From Thiohalospira sp051746205 (GTDB lineage: Bacteria > Pseudomonadota > Gammaproteobacteria > Thiohalospirales > Thiohalospiraceae): DNA of 64,000 bases. The notes beneath the pieces are model-generated. The model was given only the letters and a program-made list of their open reading frames with translations. It did not search any database and was not told the DNA's origin. The stretch covers positions 11,366 to 75,365 of the forward strand of contig JBNJEU010000004.1 in the NCBI GenBank assembly GCA_051746205.1. The letters run 5' to 3'. A program made the translations under genes and the position numbers. Positions 42,792 through 51,609 of the stretch are shown here, piece after piece; position 1 is the stretch's first letter, and each line of letters opens with the position of its first letter.

Positions 42792-43943
42792 TTATTCCAT
42801 GTTGCCGAGGATGGCCGACTTCACCGAGGCGAGGTCGGCGTCCACCGTGACCATGCGCCCCCCGTGGTTCTCGGCCTGGCTGATGGCGGTATCCGGGTCC
42901 TTGAGGCCGTGTCCGGTCAGGGTGCAGACCACGGTACTCCCCGGGGCAATGCGGCCGCTGCGAATGTCGGCCATGGCCCCGGCCACCGACGCCGCAGAGG
43001 CGGGTTCGCAGAAGATCCCCTCGCGGTCGGCGAGCAGCCGCTGCGCCTCGAGGATCGCCTCGTCGTCACACTCGTCGAACCAGCCGCCGGACTCCTCGCG
43101 CACCGTCCAGGCGCTGTCCCAGGACTGCGGGTGGCCGATGCGAATGGCCGTGGCCACAGTATCCGGTTCATCGACAAAGCCGCCGCGCATGAACGGCGCG
43201 CTGCCGGCGGCCTGATAGCCCACCATCACCGGGCGATTGCCGACCACGGCGCCGCCGGAGTACTTGCAGTGCCCGTCGCAGTAGCTGCACGCTCGGGTCA
43301 CGTCGTCCGGGCGGGTGGCCGCCATCTCGCTGTAGCCGATCCAGTGGGCGGTGATGTTGCCGGCATTGCCCACCGGCAGGCAGTGGTAGTCGGGCGCACG
43401 CTCGAGCTCCTCGACGATCTCGAAGGCGGCGGTCTTCTGGCCCTGGAGCCGATACGGGTTGATGGAGTTGACGATGGTCACCGGCGCCTCGGCTGCGACC
43501 TCCTTCACCAGCCGCATGCCCTCGTCGAAGTTACCGCGGATCTGGATCACCACGGCCCCCTCGATCATCGCCTGCGCCAGCTTGCCCATGGCGATCTTGC
43601 CATCGGGGATCAGGACGAAGGCGGTGATCCCGGCGCGTGCGGCATAGGCCGCGGCCGCCGCCGAGGTGTTCCCGGTGGAGGCGCAGATGATCGCCTTCGA
43701 GCCCTCTTCCACGGCCTTGGTCACGGCCATGGTCATGCCGCGATCCTTGAACGAGCCGGTGGGATTGAGGCCCTCGTACTTCACGTAGATGTCGACGTCC
43801 TGCTCCAGCAGGGTCGGGATGTTGTTCAACCGGATGAGCGGGGTGTTGCCCTCGCCCAGGCCGATGACGCGGGTGTCGTCCTGCACCGGCAGGCGATCCC
43901 GGTACGTGTCGATGAGACCGGTGTAGCGGGGGCGAAACGGCAT
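42792..43943 (-). CDS. thrC: Threonine synthase with a cysteine-containing insertion
   Basis: PLP enzyme converting O-phosphohomoserine to threonine. The 383-residue protein has the PLP lysine in PTGSFKDRGM (Lys66), the phosphate loop VGNAGNITAH and the C-terminal TLTGHGLKDP. Between the segments IGYSEM and VMVGYQAAGSAPF is an insertion containing CSYCDGHCKYSGG (Cys219, Cys222, Cys226), unusual for the family and reminiscent of a metal-binding CxxCxxxC. It lies 21 bases after hom, the usual pathway partner. Confidence 0.93.
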   Translation of the reverse strand: MPFRPRYTGLIDTYRDRLPVQDDTRVIGLGEGNTPLIRLNNIPTLLEQDVDIYVKYEGLNPTGSFKDRGMTMAVTKAVEEGSKAIICASTGNTSAAAAAYAARAGITAFVLIPDGKIAMGKLAQAMIEGAVVIQIRGNFDEGMRLVKEVAAEAPVTIVNSINPYRLQGQKTAAFEIVEELERAPDYHCLPVGNAGNITAHWIGYSEMAATRPDDVTRACSYCDGHCKYSGGAVVGNRPVMVGYQAAGSAPFMRGGFVDEPDTVATAIRIGHPQSWDSAWTVREESGGWFDECDDEAILEAQRLLADREGIFCEPASAASVAGAMADIRSGRIAPGSTVVCTLTGHGLKDPDTAISQAENHGGRMVTVDADLASVKSAILGNME

Positions 43944-43964
43944 CGTTGTGTCCTCTCTCGAAGG

Positions 43965-45278
43965 TTAGCCCAGGGGCTCCATGCGGATGCGGGTGACCTC
44001 GCCGAGCACGCTCGGTAGGGCCTGGATGCCGTTGATGGCGGCATTCATGGCCTGCTCCTCCACCTGGTGGGTCAGCATGATGATGGTGGCGCTGTCCGGG
44101 GCATCGCCCAGCGGCTCCTTCTGCATCATCGCCTCGATGCTGATGCCCTTTTCACCGAGGATCCGGGTGATGTCGGCCAGCACCCCGGGCCGATCGGCGG
44201 CCTGCAGGCGCAGGTAGTAGCTGGTGCGCACCGCTTCGATGTCGAGCACTGGACGGTCGTCGATGGCGTCGGGCTGGAAGGCCAGATGCGGCACCCGGTT
44301 CTCCGGATCGCTGGTCAGGGCCCGGACCACGTCCACCAGGTCGGCCACCACCGCCGATGCGGTGGGCTCCGCGCCGGCACCGGCGCCGTAGTGGAGGGTC
44401 GGGCCGACGGCGTCGCCGTGCACCAGCACCGCGTTCATCACACCGTCGACGTTGGCGATGAGGCGGCGCTCCGGGATCAGGGTCGGATGGACGCGCAGCT
44501 CCACCCCGGCGCCCCCCTGGCGGGCGAAGCCCAGGTGCTTGATCCGGTAGCCCAGCTCCTCGGCATAGGTCACGTCCTCGCGGGCGATGTGACCGATCCC
44601 CTCGCAGTAGACCCGATCGAAGCGCAGCGGCATGCCGAAGGCGATGGAGGCCAGGATGGTCAGCTTGTGAGCCGCGTCGATGCCCTCGACGTCGAAGGTC
44701 GGATCGGCCTCGGCATAGCCCAGCGCCTGCGCCTCGGCGAGGACATCGGCGAACTCGCGGCCCTTGTCGCGCATCTCGGTGAGGATGAAGTTGCCGGTGC
44801 CGTTGATGATCCCGGCCAGCCACTCGATGCGGTTGCCGGCCAGCCCCTCGCGCACCGCCTTGATGATCGGAATACCGCCGGCCACGGCGGCCTCGAAGGC
44901 GACCATCACGCCCTTCTCCTGGGCGGCTTCGAAGATCGCGTTACCGTGCTTGGCAATGAGCGCCTTGTTGGCGGTCACCACGTGCTTGCCGGCATCGATG
45001 GCGGCCATCATCGCCTCGCGGGCCAGGCCGTCACCGCCCATGAGCTCCACGATCACGTCCACATCGGGATCGTTGACCACCGCCATGGGATCCGTGGAGA
45101 GACGCATGGTGCTGGTGTCGCAGTCGCGCGCCCGTTCCACATCGCGAGCGGCGGCGTGGCCGATCTCGATGCCGCGGCCGGCGCGACGGCTGATCTCCGT
45201 GGCATTGCGACCAAGGACGTTGACGGTTCCGCAACCCACGGTGCCGAGTCCGAGCAGTCCGATCTTCACCGGTTTCAC
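43965..45278 (-). CDS. hom: Homoserine dehydrogenase
   Basis: Reduces aspartate semialdehyde to homoserine, the branch point for threonine and methionine. The 437-residue protein opens with VKIGLLGLGTVGCGTV (NAD-binding), then shows VTANKALIAKHG, GIINGTGNFILTEM and the catalytic-domain segment EADPTFDVEGIDAAHKL. A C-terminal ACT domain (about 360-435, ADRPGVLADITRILGEKGISIE) suggests feedback control by threonine. It lies between alaC (21-base gap) and thrC (21-base gap). Confidence 0.96.
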   Translation of the reverse strand: MKPVKIGLLGLGTVGCGTVNVLGRNATEISRRAGRGIEIGHAAARDVERARDCDTSTMRLSTDPMAVVNDPDVDVIVELMGGDGLAREAMMAAIDAGKHVVTANKALIAKHGNAIFEAAQEKGVMVAFEAAVAGGIPIIKAVREGLAGNRIEWLAGIINGTGNFILTEMRDKGREFADVLAEAQALGYAEADPTFDVEGIDAAHKLTILASIAFGMPLRFDRVYCEGIGHIAREDVTYAEELGYRIKHLGFARQGGAGVELRVHPTLIPERRLIANVDGVMNAVLVHGDAVGPTLHYGAGAGAEPTASAVVADLVDVVRALTSDPENRVPHLAFQPDAIDDRPVLDIEAVRTSYYLRLQAADRPGVLADITRILGEKGISIEAMMQKEPLGDAPDSATIIMLTHQVEEQAMNAAINGIQALPSVLGEVTRIRMEPLG

Positions 45279-45299
45279 TGTTTTGTCCTCCTGATTCTC

Positions 45300-46493
45300 T
45301 TAGGCGCCGGCGACGCCGTCGCGGCGGAACATGTCGCGGATACCGCGGGTCGCCTGACGGGTGCGGTGTTCGTTCTCGATGAGGCTGAAGCGCACGTGAT
45401 CGTCGCCGTAGTCGCCGAAGCCGACTCCCGGCGAGACGGCCACCTTCGCATCCTGGAGGAGCTTCTTGGAAAACTCCAGCGAGCCGAGATGGCGGTACGC
45501 TTCAGGGATGGGCGCCCATACGAACATGGTCGCCTTCGGTGGTTCAACGGCCCAGCCGGCCGCGTGGAGCCCGGCAATGAGGCTGTCGCGCCGCCGCTGA
45601 TACATGTCGCGAATCTCGGTCACGCAATCCTGCGGGCCCTCCAGAGCCGAGATGGCGGCCACCTGGATCGGGGTGAAAGTACCGTAGTCGAGATAGGACT
45701 TCATCCGCGCCAGGGCCGAGACCAGCTTGTCGTTGCCGCACATGAAGCCGACTCGCCAGCCCGGCATGTTGTAGGTCTTGGAGAGGCTGTAGAACTCCAC
45801 CGCCACCTCCTTGGCTCCCGGCACTTCGAGGATCGACGGTGCCTTGTAGCCGTCGAAGACGATCTCGGCGTAGGCGATGTCGTGGACCACCCAGATCCCG
45901 TACTCCCGCGCCATCTCCACCACCCGCTCGAAAAACTCGAGCTCGACGCACTCGGCGGTGGGATTGCCGGGGAAATTGAGAATCAGCATCTTCGGACGCG
46001 GCCAGCTCTCCTTGATGGCGCGCTCCAGCTCGGCGAAGAAATCGATGCCCGGCACCAGCTGCACATGGCGGATGTCCGCCCCGGCGATCACCGCCCCGTA
46101 CGGATGGATGGGGTAGGCCGGATTCGGCACCAGCACCGTGTCCCCCTGCTCCAGCACCGACAGCGCCAGATGGGCCAGCCCCTCCTTGGAACCGATGGTC
46201 ACGATGGCCTCGTTCTCCGGATCGATCTCGACACCGTAGCGATCCTGGTACCAGTGGGCGATGGCGCGGCGCAGCCGCGGGATCCCCCGGGACATGGAGT
46301 AGCGGTGGGTGTTGTTGCGCTGGGCCACTTCCACGAGCTTGTCGACGATGTGACGCGGTGTCGGCTGGTCCGGATTGCCCATGCCGAAATCAACGATGTC
46401 TTCGCCCCGGGCGCGCGCCCTGGCCTTGAGGTCGTTGACGATGTTGAAGACGTAGGGTGGCAGGCGATTGATGCGTGCGAATTCGTCGTTCAA
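45300..46493 (-). CDS. alaC: Alanine-synthesising aminotransferase AlaC-like (fold type I PLP)
   Basis: Class I/II aminotransferase, 397 aa. Pyridoxal lysine is in SLSKTYNMPGWR; upstream PLP contacts are NFPGNPTAECVELEFF and DIAYAEIVFDG. The N-terminus INRLPPYVFNIVNDLKARAR is typical of AlaC/valine-pyruvate-type enzymes found next to hom-thrC in proteobacteria. It may supply alanine or an intermediate in the aspartate family; substrate is inferred. It begins the alaC-hom-thrC run. Confidence 0.88.
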   Translation of the reverse strand: MNDEFARINRLPPYVFNIVNDLKARARARGEDIVDFGMGNPDQPTPRHIVDKLVEVAQRNNTHRYSMSRGIPRLRRAIAHWYQDRYGVEIDPENEAIVTIGSKEGLAHLALSVLEQGDTVLVPNPAYPIHPYGAVIAGADIRHVQLVPGIDFFAELERAIKESWPRPKMLILNFPGNPTAECVELEFFERVVEMAREYGIWVVHDIAYAEIVFDGYKAPSILEVPGAKEVAVEFYSLSKTYNMPGWRVGFMCGNDKLVSALARMKSYLDYGTFTPIQVAAISALEGPQDCVTEIRDMYQRRRDSLIAGLHAAGWAVEPPKATMFVWAPIPEAYRHLGSLEFSKKLLQDAKVAVSPGVGFGDYGDDHVRFSLIENEHRTRQATRGIRDMFRRDGVAGA

Positions 46494-46532
46494 GTTACTG
46501 GTTCCGCGTGCCGGCTGACTGGGGTGAACGCA

Positions 46533-46590
46533 CGGGGCACTGCCCCGCGAGCCAAACGGGTAAGGTAAAGAGCGGTGGGGATGCTGTCAA
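46533..46590 (-). promoter_or_regulatory. Promoter for alaC-hom-thrC with a palindromic operator-like site
   Basis: Reading leftward, a perfect consensus -35 TTGACA (46590-46585) is followed after 17 bases by TACCTT (46567-46562, three of six consensus positions). Downstream, near the expected transcript start, CGGGGCA-G-TGCCCCG (46547-46533, minus strand) is a 7+7 palindrome with a one-base centre, well placed for an operator. I see no leader peptide rich in Thr codons, so a thr attenuator is not supported. Confidence 0.5.
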
Positions 46591-46609
46591 TTTGAGATCG
46601 CCCGGAGGC

Positions 46610-47044
46610 TCACTCGTCCAGCGGCAGGAAACCGGCGGCCACCGCGCGCCCCTCGCCGAGCAGGACATTGAAGGTCCGGCATGCCGCCGCCGTGTCCATC
46701 GCCTCCAGTCCGATGCCCGCCTCGCCCAGCGGGGCACTCAGGCCGGGATGCGGCAGACGCGCGCGCGTTCCCGTCCCCAGGATAAAGATGGCCACCGGCA
46801 AGCGGGCCAGCGCTTCGAAATGGGCGCGGGTCAGGTCCTCGAAGCGGGCCGGTTCCCAGTCGCGCTCCAGCCCCTCCGGGGTGATCAGGAAACTGCCGGC
46901 GAGGACATCCTTGCCCTCGTCGACGAAGCCTTCGGTCAGTGGCGGGTTTTCCGGCGTCTCCTCGCGGGGCAGGATCAGGGTGATCCCTTCTGGTCCATAG
47001 GCGTGGATGGCGTAGCGCGGGTTGCCTTCGAGACTCAGCTGCAC
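46610..47044 (-). CDS. DUF498/Mth938-like protein
   Basis: A 144-residue protein with the Mth938/NDUFAF3-like fold signature: YGPEGITLIL, FLITPEGLERDWEP, LPVAIFILGTGTRARLPHP and GLEAMDTAAACRTFNVLLGEGRAVAAGFLPL. The eukaryotic relative is a complex I assembly factor; bacterial members are uncharacterised. There is no signal peptide. It follows rpoS by 15 bases on the same strand. Confidence 0.85.
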   Translation of the reverse strand: MQLSLEGNPRYAIHAYGPEGITLILPREETPENPPLTEGFVDEGKDVLAGSFLITPEGLERDWEPARFEDLTRAHFEALARLPVAIFILGTGTRARLPHPGLSAPLGEAGIGLEAMDTAAACRTFNVLLGEGRAVAAGFLPLDE

Positions 47045-47059
47045 GCCCGTTCCCCGCCG

Positions 47060-48085
47060 TTACTTGAACAATGCATCGGCATCGTACCCCTCGGCCTCGA
47101 GGATCCGGCGCAACCGGCGCAACGCATCGATCTGGATCTGGCGAACCCGCTCGCGGGTGACACCGATCCGGCTGCCCACCTCTTCCAGGGTCGCCGGCTC
47201 GCGACCGCTGAGCCCGAAGCGCTGTTCCACCACGGAGCGCTGTTTCTCGGTGAGCTGCTCCAGCCATTCTTCCATGTGAGCACGGACATCGTCGTCCTGC
47301 AGGAGCTCGGTAGGCTCCACCAGGGTGTCGTCGGCAATGGAGTCCAGCAGAGAGCGATCGCCGTCACCGTCGCCATGCCCCATGGGCTCATCCACCGAGG
47401 CCACCCGTTCATTGAGACCGAGCATCCGCTTGACCTCGTCCAGGGGCTTGTCCAGTTCCTCCGCGATCTCCTCGGCCGTCGGCTCGTGGTCCAGAGTCTG
47501 CGACAGATGGCGCGCCGCCCGCAGGTAGATGTTGATCTCCTTGATGACGTGGATCGGCAGGCGAATGGTGCGCGTCTGGTTCATGATGGCGCGCTCGATG
47601 GTCTGCCGGATCCACCAGGTGGCGTAGGTGGAGAAGCGAAAACCGCGTTCGGGATCGAACTTTTCGGCAGCACGGATCAGGCCGAGGTTGCCCTCTTCAA
47701 TGAGGTCCAGCAAGGGCAGCCCGCGGTTGAGGTAGCGGCGCGCGATCTTCACCACCAACCGCAGGTTGGATTCGATCATCCGCTTGCGCGCGGCGGCATC
47801 GCCCTGCTGGATGGCACGACCGAGTTCCACCTCCTCGGCAGCGGTCAGCAGGGGCGAGAACCCGATCTCGGAGAGATAGAGTCGGGTCGCATCGATCTGC
47901 CCTTGCGGGATCGCCCCGGCCTCGTAACGCTCCTCCACCTCGGGTACCTCTGCAACGACCCCGGATTCGGCGCCTTCGGCCACGACTCCATCCACTCCTC
48001 CACCAGTCCGGACCCCGGCGGACTCGCCATCGTCGATCGTCCCGTCCTCTTCGGCCGAAACCGGGTCACGGTGCTCTTCGGACAT
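47060..48085 (-). CDS. rpoS: RNA polymerase sigma factor RpoS
   Basis: Stationary-phase and general-stress sigma factor. The start at 48085 has AAAGGAG with 5-base spacing and gives 341 aa; upstream ATGs at 48088 and 48118 are also open. Region 1.2 is DATRLYLSEIGFSPLLT, region 2 is GNLGLIRAAEKFDPERGFRFSTYATWWIRQ (overlapping segments) and region 4 is ATLEEVGSRIGVTRERVRQIQ, all RpoS/RpoD-group. The long acidic N-terminal extension is more variable. It is preceded by nlpD, as in E. coli where the main rpoS promoter lies inside nlpD. Confidence 0.95.
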   Translation of the reverse strand: MSEEHRDPVSAEEDGTIDDGESAGVRTGGGVDGVVAEGAESGVVAEVPEVEERYEAGAIPQGQIDATRLYLSEIGFSPLLTAAEEVELGRAIQQGDAAARKRMIESNLRLVVKIARRYLNRGLPLLDLIEEGNLGLIRAAEKFDPERGFRFSTYATWWIRQTIERAIMNQTRTIRLPIHVIKEINIYLRAARHLSQTLDHEPTAEEIAEELDKPLDEVKRMLGLNERVASVDEPMGHGDGDGDRSLLDSIADDTLVEPTELLQDDDVRAHMEEWLEQLTEKQRSVVEQRFGLSGREPATLEEVGSRIGVTRERVRQIQIDALRRLRRILEAEGYDADALFK

Positions 48086-48117
48086 CATCGCTCCTTTGGG
48101 TGTTGCTTTTTTGTCCA

Positions 48118-48939
48118 TCAGCGACCAGGCAGATGCGCCTCCGGATCCACCGGTCGACCATCCCGGCGAACCTCGAAGTGGAGCTGGACCCGGTCGGTGC
48201 CGCTGTCACCCATCTCGGCGATGAGTTCTCCCTGCTCGACGCGGTCGCCCTCATCCACCAGCAGACGGCTGTTGTGTGCATAAGCGCTAAGATAGACCGG
48301 ATCGTGTTTCAGGATGATGAGTTGACCATACCCGATCAGGCCACTACCCGCATAGACCACGCGACCATCGGCGGCGGCCCGGACCGGGTCACCGGTACCA
48401 CCGGCAATGGCGATCCCCCGTTTGCCACTGGCGTCGGGGGGGAACGAACGGACCACCTCGCCATCCGTCGGCCACGCCCAGTCGATGTCCGTCGGGGCAC
48501 TTGCCACCGCCCGTTCATTGGGTGCCGGGCGCGCCGAAGCCCGCGAAGGGCGATCTGGCCGGGATGACACATTCGACGCGGGTTCCTCCCGACCCGCCGA
48601 CTCTGTGTCCGACTGCCGGCGCGCATTGAAGGCGCCCTCTCCCGCCCGGGAACGACCCGCCCGAGCACCGCGGGGATCGAAGTCGGAAGGCGGTGCCACT
48701 CGCAGTCGCTGCCCCTGCTTGATGGTGTAGGGTGGCGCGATGTCATTCCATTCCGCCACCACGGGGTAGTCGTAACCGTAGCGCCAGGCGATGGAATAAA
48801 GGGTCTCTCCCTCTTCGACGGTATGGTAGCGGGGAAACCAGTGCAGGCGTTCGCTCCGATCCCCCTCGAAGAGGGTACCGGCACATCCCCCCAGGAAGAG
48901 GAGGGAGGCCAACAGGAATGGGGCCAACGCTCCGCGCAC
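48118..48939 (-). CDS. nlpD: Lipoprotein NlpD, amidase activator with LysM and degenerate LytM domains
   Basis: Outer-membrane lipoprotein that activates the cell-division amidase AmiC. From the GTG at 48939 (GAGG 5 bases upstream, overlapping the yqaA stop) the protein is 273 aa with lipobox LFLGGC. A LysM domain occupies about 38-80 (YHTVEEGETLYSIAWRYG). The LytM/M23 domain (about 165-270) has lost catalytic residues: the usual HxGxD motif reads KRGIAI and HxH reads QLHFE, as expected of a non-enzymatic NlpD. The larger open frame upstream is a shadow of yqaA. Confidence 0.92.
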   Translation of the reverse strand: MRGALAPFLLASLLFLGGCAGTLFEGDRSERLHWFPRYHTVEEGETLYSIAWRYGYDYPVVAEWNDIAPPYTIKQGQRLRVAPPSDFDPRGARAGRSRAGEGAFNARRQSDTESAGREEPASNVSSRPDRPSRASARPAPNERAVASAPTDIDWAWPTDGEVVRSFPPDASGKRGIAIAGGTGDPVRAAADGRVVYAGSGLIGYGQLIILKHDPVYLSAYAHNSRLLVDEGDRVEQGELIAEMGDSGTDRVQLHFEVRRDGRPVDPEAHLPGR

Positions 48940-48941
48940 AT

Positions 48942-49517
48942 TCACCTCATGAACCAGTACACCACCACGGCGAGCGCCACCACCGACCAGCCGAGTCGGT
49001 CCGCCCAGACCATCAGGAAATTCTCCATGCGCTCGCCCCCCCACGCCATCAGGCCGGCCACCATGAAAAAGCGTGCGCCACGCCCCAGCAGAGACGCCAG
49101 AACAAAGCCCGGCAGATTCATCGCCATGGCTCCGCCGGCGATGGTAAAGACCTTGAACGGCACCGGCGAGAATCCGGCCACCAGAACCGCCCAGAAACCC
49201 CAGGTATCGAACCATGTCCGCGCCGTCTCGAAGGCGCCCATGTAACCGGCCTCCGTCAGCCACGGCGCCACCGCCTGGAAGGCGAAGTAGCCGACGAGAT
49301 AGCCCAGCACCCCACCGGCCACCGAAGTCACGGTCGTGATCAGCGCGAACAGCATCGCCCGCGCCGGTTGCGCCATGGCCATCGGTGCCAGCATCACGTC
49401 CGGGGGGACGGGGAAGAACGAGGATTCGGCGAAGGAGAGCAGGCCCAGATACCACGGTGCCAGCCGGTGACGGGACCAGTGCATGGTCCGCGCGTAGAGA
49501 TAACCGAACGGAGACAC
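48942..49517 (-). CDS. yqaA: DedA/VTT-family membrane protein YqaA
   Basis: A 191-residue inner-membrane protein with five or six hydrophobic helices and the VTT/SNARE-associated signature FFPVPPDVMLAPMAMA, GGVLGYLVGY and AGFSPVPFKVFTIAGG. DedA relatives act as lipid scramblases or flippases and support envelope integrity; the substrate of YqaA is unknown. It sits 3 bases after pcm and overlaps nlpD by no coding base beyond the stop/start, in the surE-pcm-yqaA-nlpD-rpoS order. Confidence 0.9.
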   Translation of the reverse strand: MSPFGYLYARTMHWSRHRLAPWYLGLLSFAESSFFPVPPDVMLAPMAMAQPARAMLFALITTVTSVAGGVLGYLVGYFAFQAVAPWLTEAGYMGAFETARTWFDTWGFWAVLVAGFSPVPFKVFTIAGGAMAMNLPGFVLASLLGRGARFFMVAGLMAWGGERMENFLMVWADRLGWSVVALAVVVYWFMR

Positions 49518-49520
49518 CGG

Positions 49521-50183
49521 CTACCCCCGGACCAGCGGCACGAAGGCCACGTAGTCGAGCACTCGCCGGTCGAAACCGTCGGTGGTCCGATCGAGAACCA
49601 CCAGCTCCTGACGTCCACCCTCGTGTCCCAACGGGGCCACGATCCGCCCACCGACGCGGACCTGTTCGAACAGCTCTTCGGGGACCTCCTCCGGCGCGGC
49701 GGTCAGCAGGATCCCGTCGAACGGGGCCTGTTCCGGCCAGCCGACGCCGCCATCGGCCTGGCGCAGATGGACATTATCGAGCCCCAGGGTACGCAGCCGT
49801 TCGCGGGCCTGGCGGGCAAGCTCCGGGATCCGCTCGACGGAATAGACCCGGGAAACCAGATTCCCGAGGATGGCCGCCTGATAGCCGGAACCGGTTCCCA
49901 CCTCCAGCACCCGTTCCAGGGGTTCAACCTCCAGCAGCGCCTCGGTCATCCGGGCGACCACATAGGGTTGGGAGATGGTCTGGCCCTGCCCGATGGGCAG
50001 CGCGGTGTCCTCGTAGGCCCGACTGGCCAGCGCTTCGTCCACGAAGAGATGGCGCGGCAGCCGCGCAATGGCATCGAGGACACGGAGGTCCCGGATCCCT
50101 TCGTCGCTCAATCGCCGCGCCAGCCGGTCCCGGGTTCGCTGGGAGGTCATGCCGATTCCGTTCAGGTCCTGCGTCGGTTTCAC
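49521..50183 (-). CDS. pcm: Protein-L-isoaspartate O-methyltransferase
   Basis: Repairs isoaspartyl damage using S-adenosylmethionine. The 220-residue protein has the PCMT segment GQTISQPYVVARMTEAL, the SAM motif I LEVGTGSGYQAAIL and the post-I VYSVERIPEL. The GTG at 50183 overlaps the surE stop as GTGA and has GGAGGG upstream; an ATG at 50150 would shorten the N-terminus by 11 residues. Synteny surE-pcm-nlpD-rpoS is strong support. Confidence 0.94.
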   Translation of the reverse strand: MKPTQDLNGIGMTSQRTRDRLARRLSDEGIRDLRVLDAIARLPRHLFVDEALASRAYEDTALPIGQGQTISQPYVVARMTEALLEVEPLERVLEVGTGSGYQAAILGNLVSRVYSVERIPELARQARERLRTLGLDNVHLRQADGGVGWPEQAPFDGILLTAAPEEVPEELFEQVRVGGRIVAPLGHEGGRQELVVLDRTTDGFDRRVLDYVAFVPLVRG

Positions 50184-50947
50184 CCCAGTCCCTCCACCCA
50201 GTCGGCGATGCCCGCCATGGCGGCATGGTTGGTCAGGTCCACCTGGATCGGCGTGACGGCGATAAAGCCGTTGGCGATGGCATCGAAATCGGTACCGGGG
50301 CCGGCATCCTCCTCGTCCCCCGGCGGACCGACCCAGTAGACCGGATGACCGCGCGGGTCCTCCTGCCGGATGACCGGCTCCGCCTTGTGGCGCTGCCCCA
50401 GCCGCGTGACCCGGATCCCCTCGATGGCCTCCCAGGGTCGGTCGGGCACGTTCACATTGAGCAGCGTATCCGCCGGCAGCGGGCGCGCCACCATCCGCTC
50501 GACCAGCAATCGGGCGGCACGGGCCGCGCTGTCGTAATGGTTCAGACGGGTTCCGGCCAGCGAGACCGCCATGGCCGGCAGCCCGAGGAAGCGCCCCTCC
50601 ATGGCCGCGGCCACGGTACCGGAGTAGAGGACGTCGTCGCCGAGATTGGCGCCGGCATTGATCCCGGAAACGACCATGTCCGGCTCATCGTCCAGCAGCC
50701 CGGTGATGGCCAGATGGACGCAATCGGTGGGCGTACCCTCGACACTGATGAAGCCGTTGTCCTCCGCCCGGGCGCGCAGCGGCTGCTCCAGGGTCAGGGA
50801 GTTGGACGCCCCGCTGCGATTTCGATCCGGAGCAACCACCACCACCTCGGCCAGCTCCCGCAGGCTGTCGGCCAGTGCGGCCAGCCCCGGGGCGCGAAAG
50901 CCGTCATCGTTACTCACCAGGATCTTCACACCCACCTCGCTTGCCAT
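50180..50947 (-). CDS. surE: 5'/3'-nucleotidase SurE
   Basis: Metal-dependent survival protein that dephosphorylates nucleoside monophosphates and polyphosphate. The 255-residue protein has the metal-binding ILVSNDDGFRAPGL near the N-terminus, RNRSGASNSLTL, and DMVVSGINAGANLGDDVLYSGTVAAAMEG in overlapping segments. Length is normal. It is the first gene of surE-pcm-yqaA-nlpD-rpoS. In E. coli it follows truD directly; here truD lies 5 kb further away. Confidence 0.96.
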   Translation of the reverse strand: MASEVGVKILVSNDDGFRAPGLAALADSLRELAEVVVVAPDRNRSGASNSLTLEQPLRARAEDNGFISVEGTPTDCVHLAITGLLDDEPDMVVSGINAGANLGDDVLYSGTVAAAMEGRFLGLPAMAVSLAGTRLNHYDSAARAARLLVERMVARPLPADTLLNVNVPDRPWEAIEGIRVTRLGQRHKAEPVIRQEDPRGHPVYWVGPPGDEEDAGPGTDFDAIANGFIAVTPIQVDLTNHAAMAGIADWVEGLG

Positions 50948-51010
50948 GCGACACTATCGACATTGAATGCGCCTTATTCTGGCACAGCCAGCGAGCAATG
51001 CGGAAACCCC

Positions 51011-51574
51011 ATGAGCCGACGCCGCCACCCCGCGATCACTGACGAGGAACGGCGCCTCTTTCGCGAGGCGGTGGCCGACAGTCGTCCAATCGGCCCGACC
51101 AACCGTGCCGATACCTCGCCGCCCCCGCCCTCCCCCCGAAAGCACACGCACCCGGAGACAGCCGATGCGGACCGGAGAAGCGGTGTAATGCCTGCCGAGC
51201 CGGAATTCCCGGCCAGTCTCGAAGCCGGAGGAACGGCCCCGGAAACCCTGCAGCGCCCCGGTGTGCAGCACGCGGTCATGCGCCGTCTGCGTGCAGGACG
51301 CCTTGCGCCCCGAGCGGAACTCGACCTCCATGGCCTGCGCCGTCAGGAGGCGCGAGACGTCCTGCTGGCGTTTCTTGAACGACAGGACGACGGCTGTCAG
51401 TGCTGTGTACGTATCATCCACGGACGTGGCGGGCGCGAGGGGCAGGCTCCCGTATTGCGTCCGCTGGTGCGGCAATGGCTGGCCAGCCACCCCCGCGTAC
51501 TTGCCTACTGTCCGGCACCACGAAACCAGGGGGGCTCTGGTGCTCTGCATGTGCTACTGACCAGACGCAGCTGA
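51011..51574 (+). CDS. Smr-domain protein
   Basis: A 187-residue protein with a C-terminal Smr domain: LDLHGLRRQEARDVLLAFL, then RIIHGRGGREGQAPVLRPLV and YCPAPRNQGGSGALHVLL. The LDxHG and HGxG motifs are the conserved Smr nuclease elements. The N-terminal half is proline-rich and low-complexity. Such stand-alone SmrA/YdaL-like proteins have been reported as nucleases acting on structured DNA or RNA; activity here is inferred. It diverges from surE with 63 bases between them. Confidence 0.88.
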   Translation: MSRRRHPAITDEERRLFREAVADSRPIGPTNRADTSPPPPSPRKHTHPETADADRRSGVMPAEPEFPASLEAGGTAPETLQRPGVQHAVMRRLRAGRLAPRAELDLHGLRRQEARDVLLAFLERQDDGCQCCVRIIHGRGGREGQAPVLRPLVRQWLASHPRVLAYCPAPRNQGGSGALHVLLTRRS

Positions 51575-51609
51575 GTCGTTCCCGGATCCGGATGCCGATT
51601 CTGCCGGGA

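Noticed and set aside
43965..46493. A thr-type attenuator leader before hom
   Set aside because: No short leader frame rich in Thr or Ile codons and no terminator hairpin with a T-tract lies in the gaps around alaC and hom.
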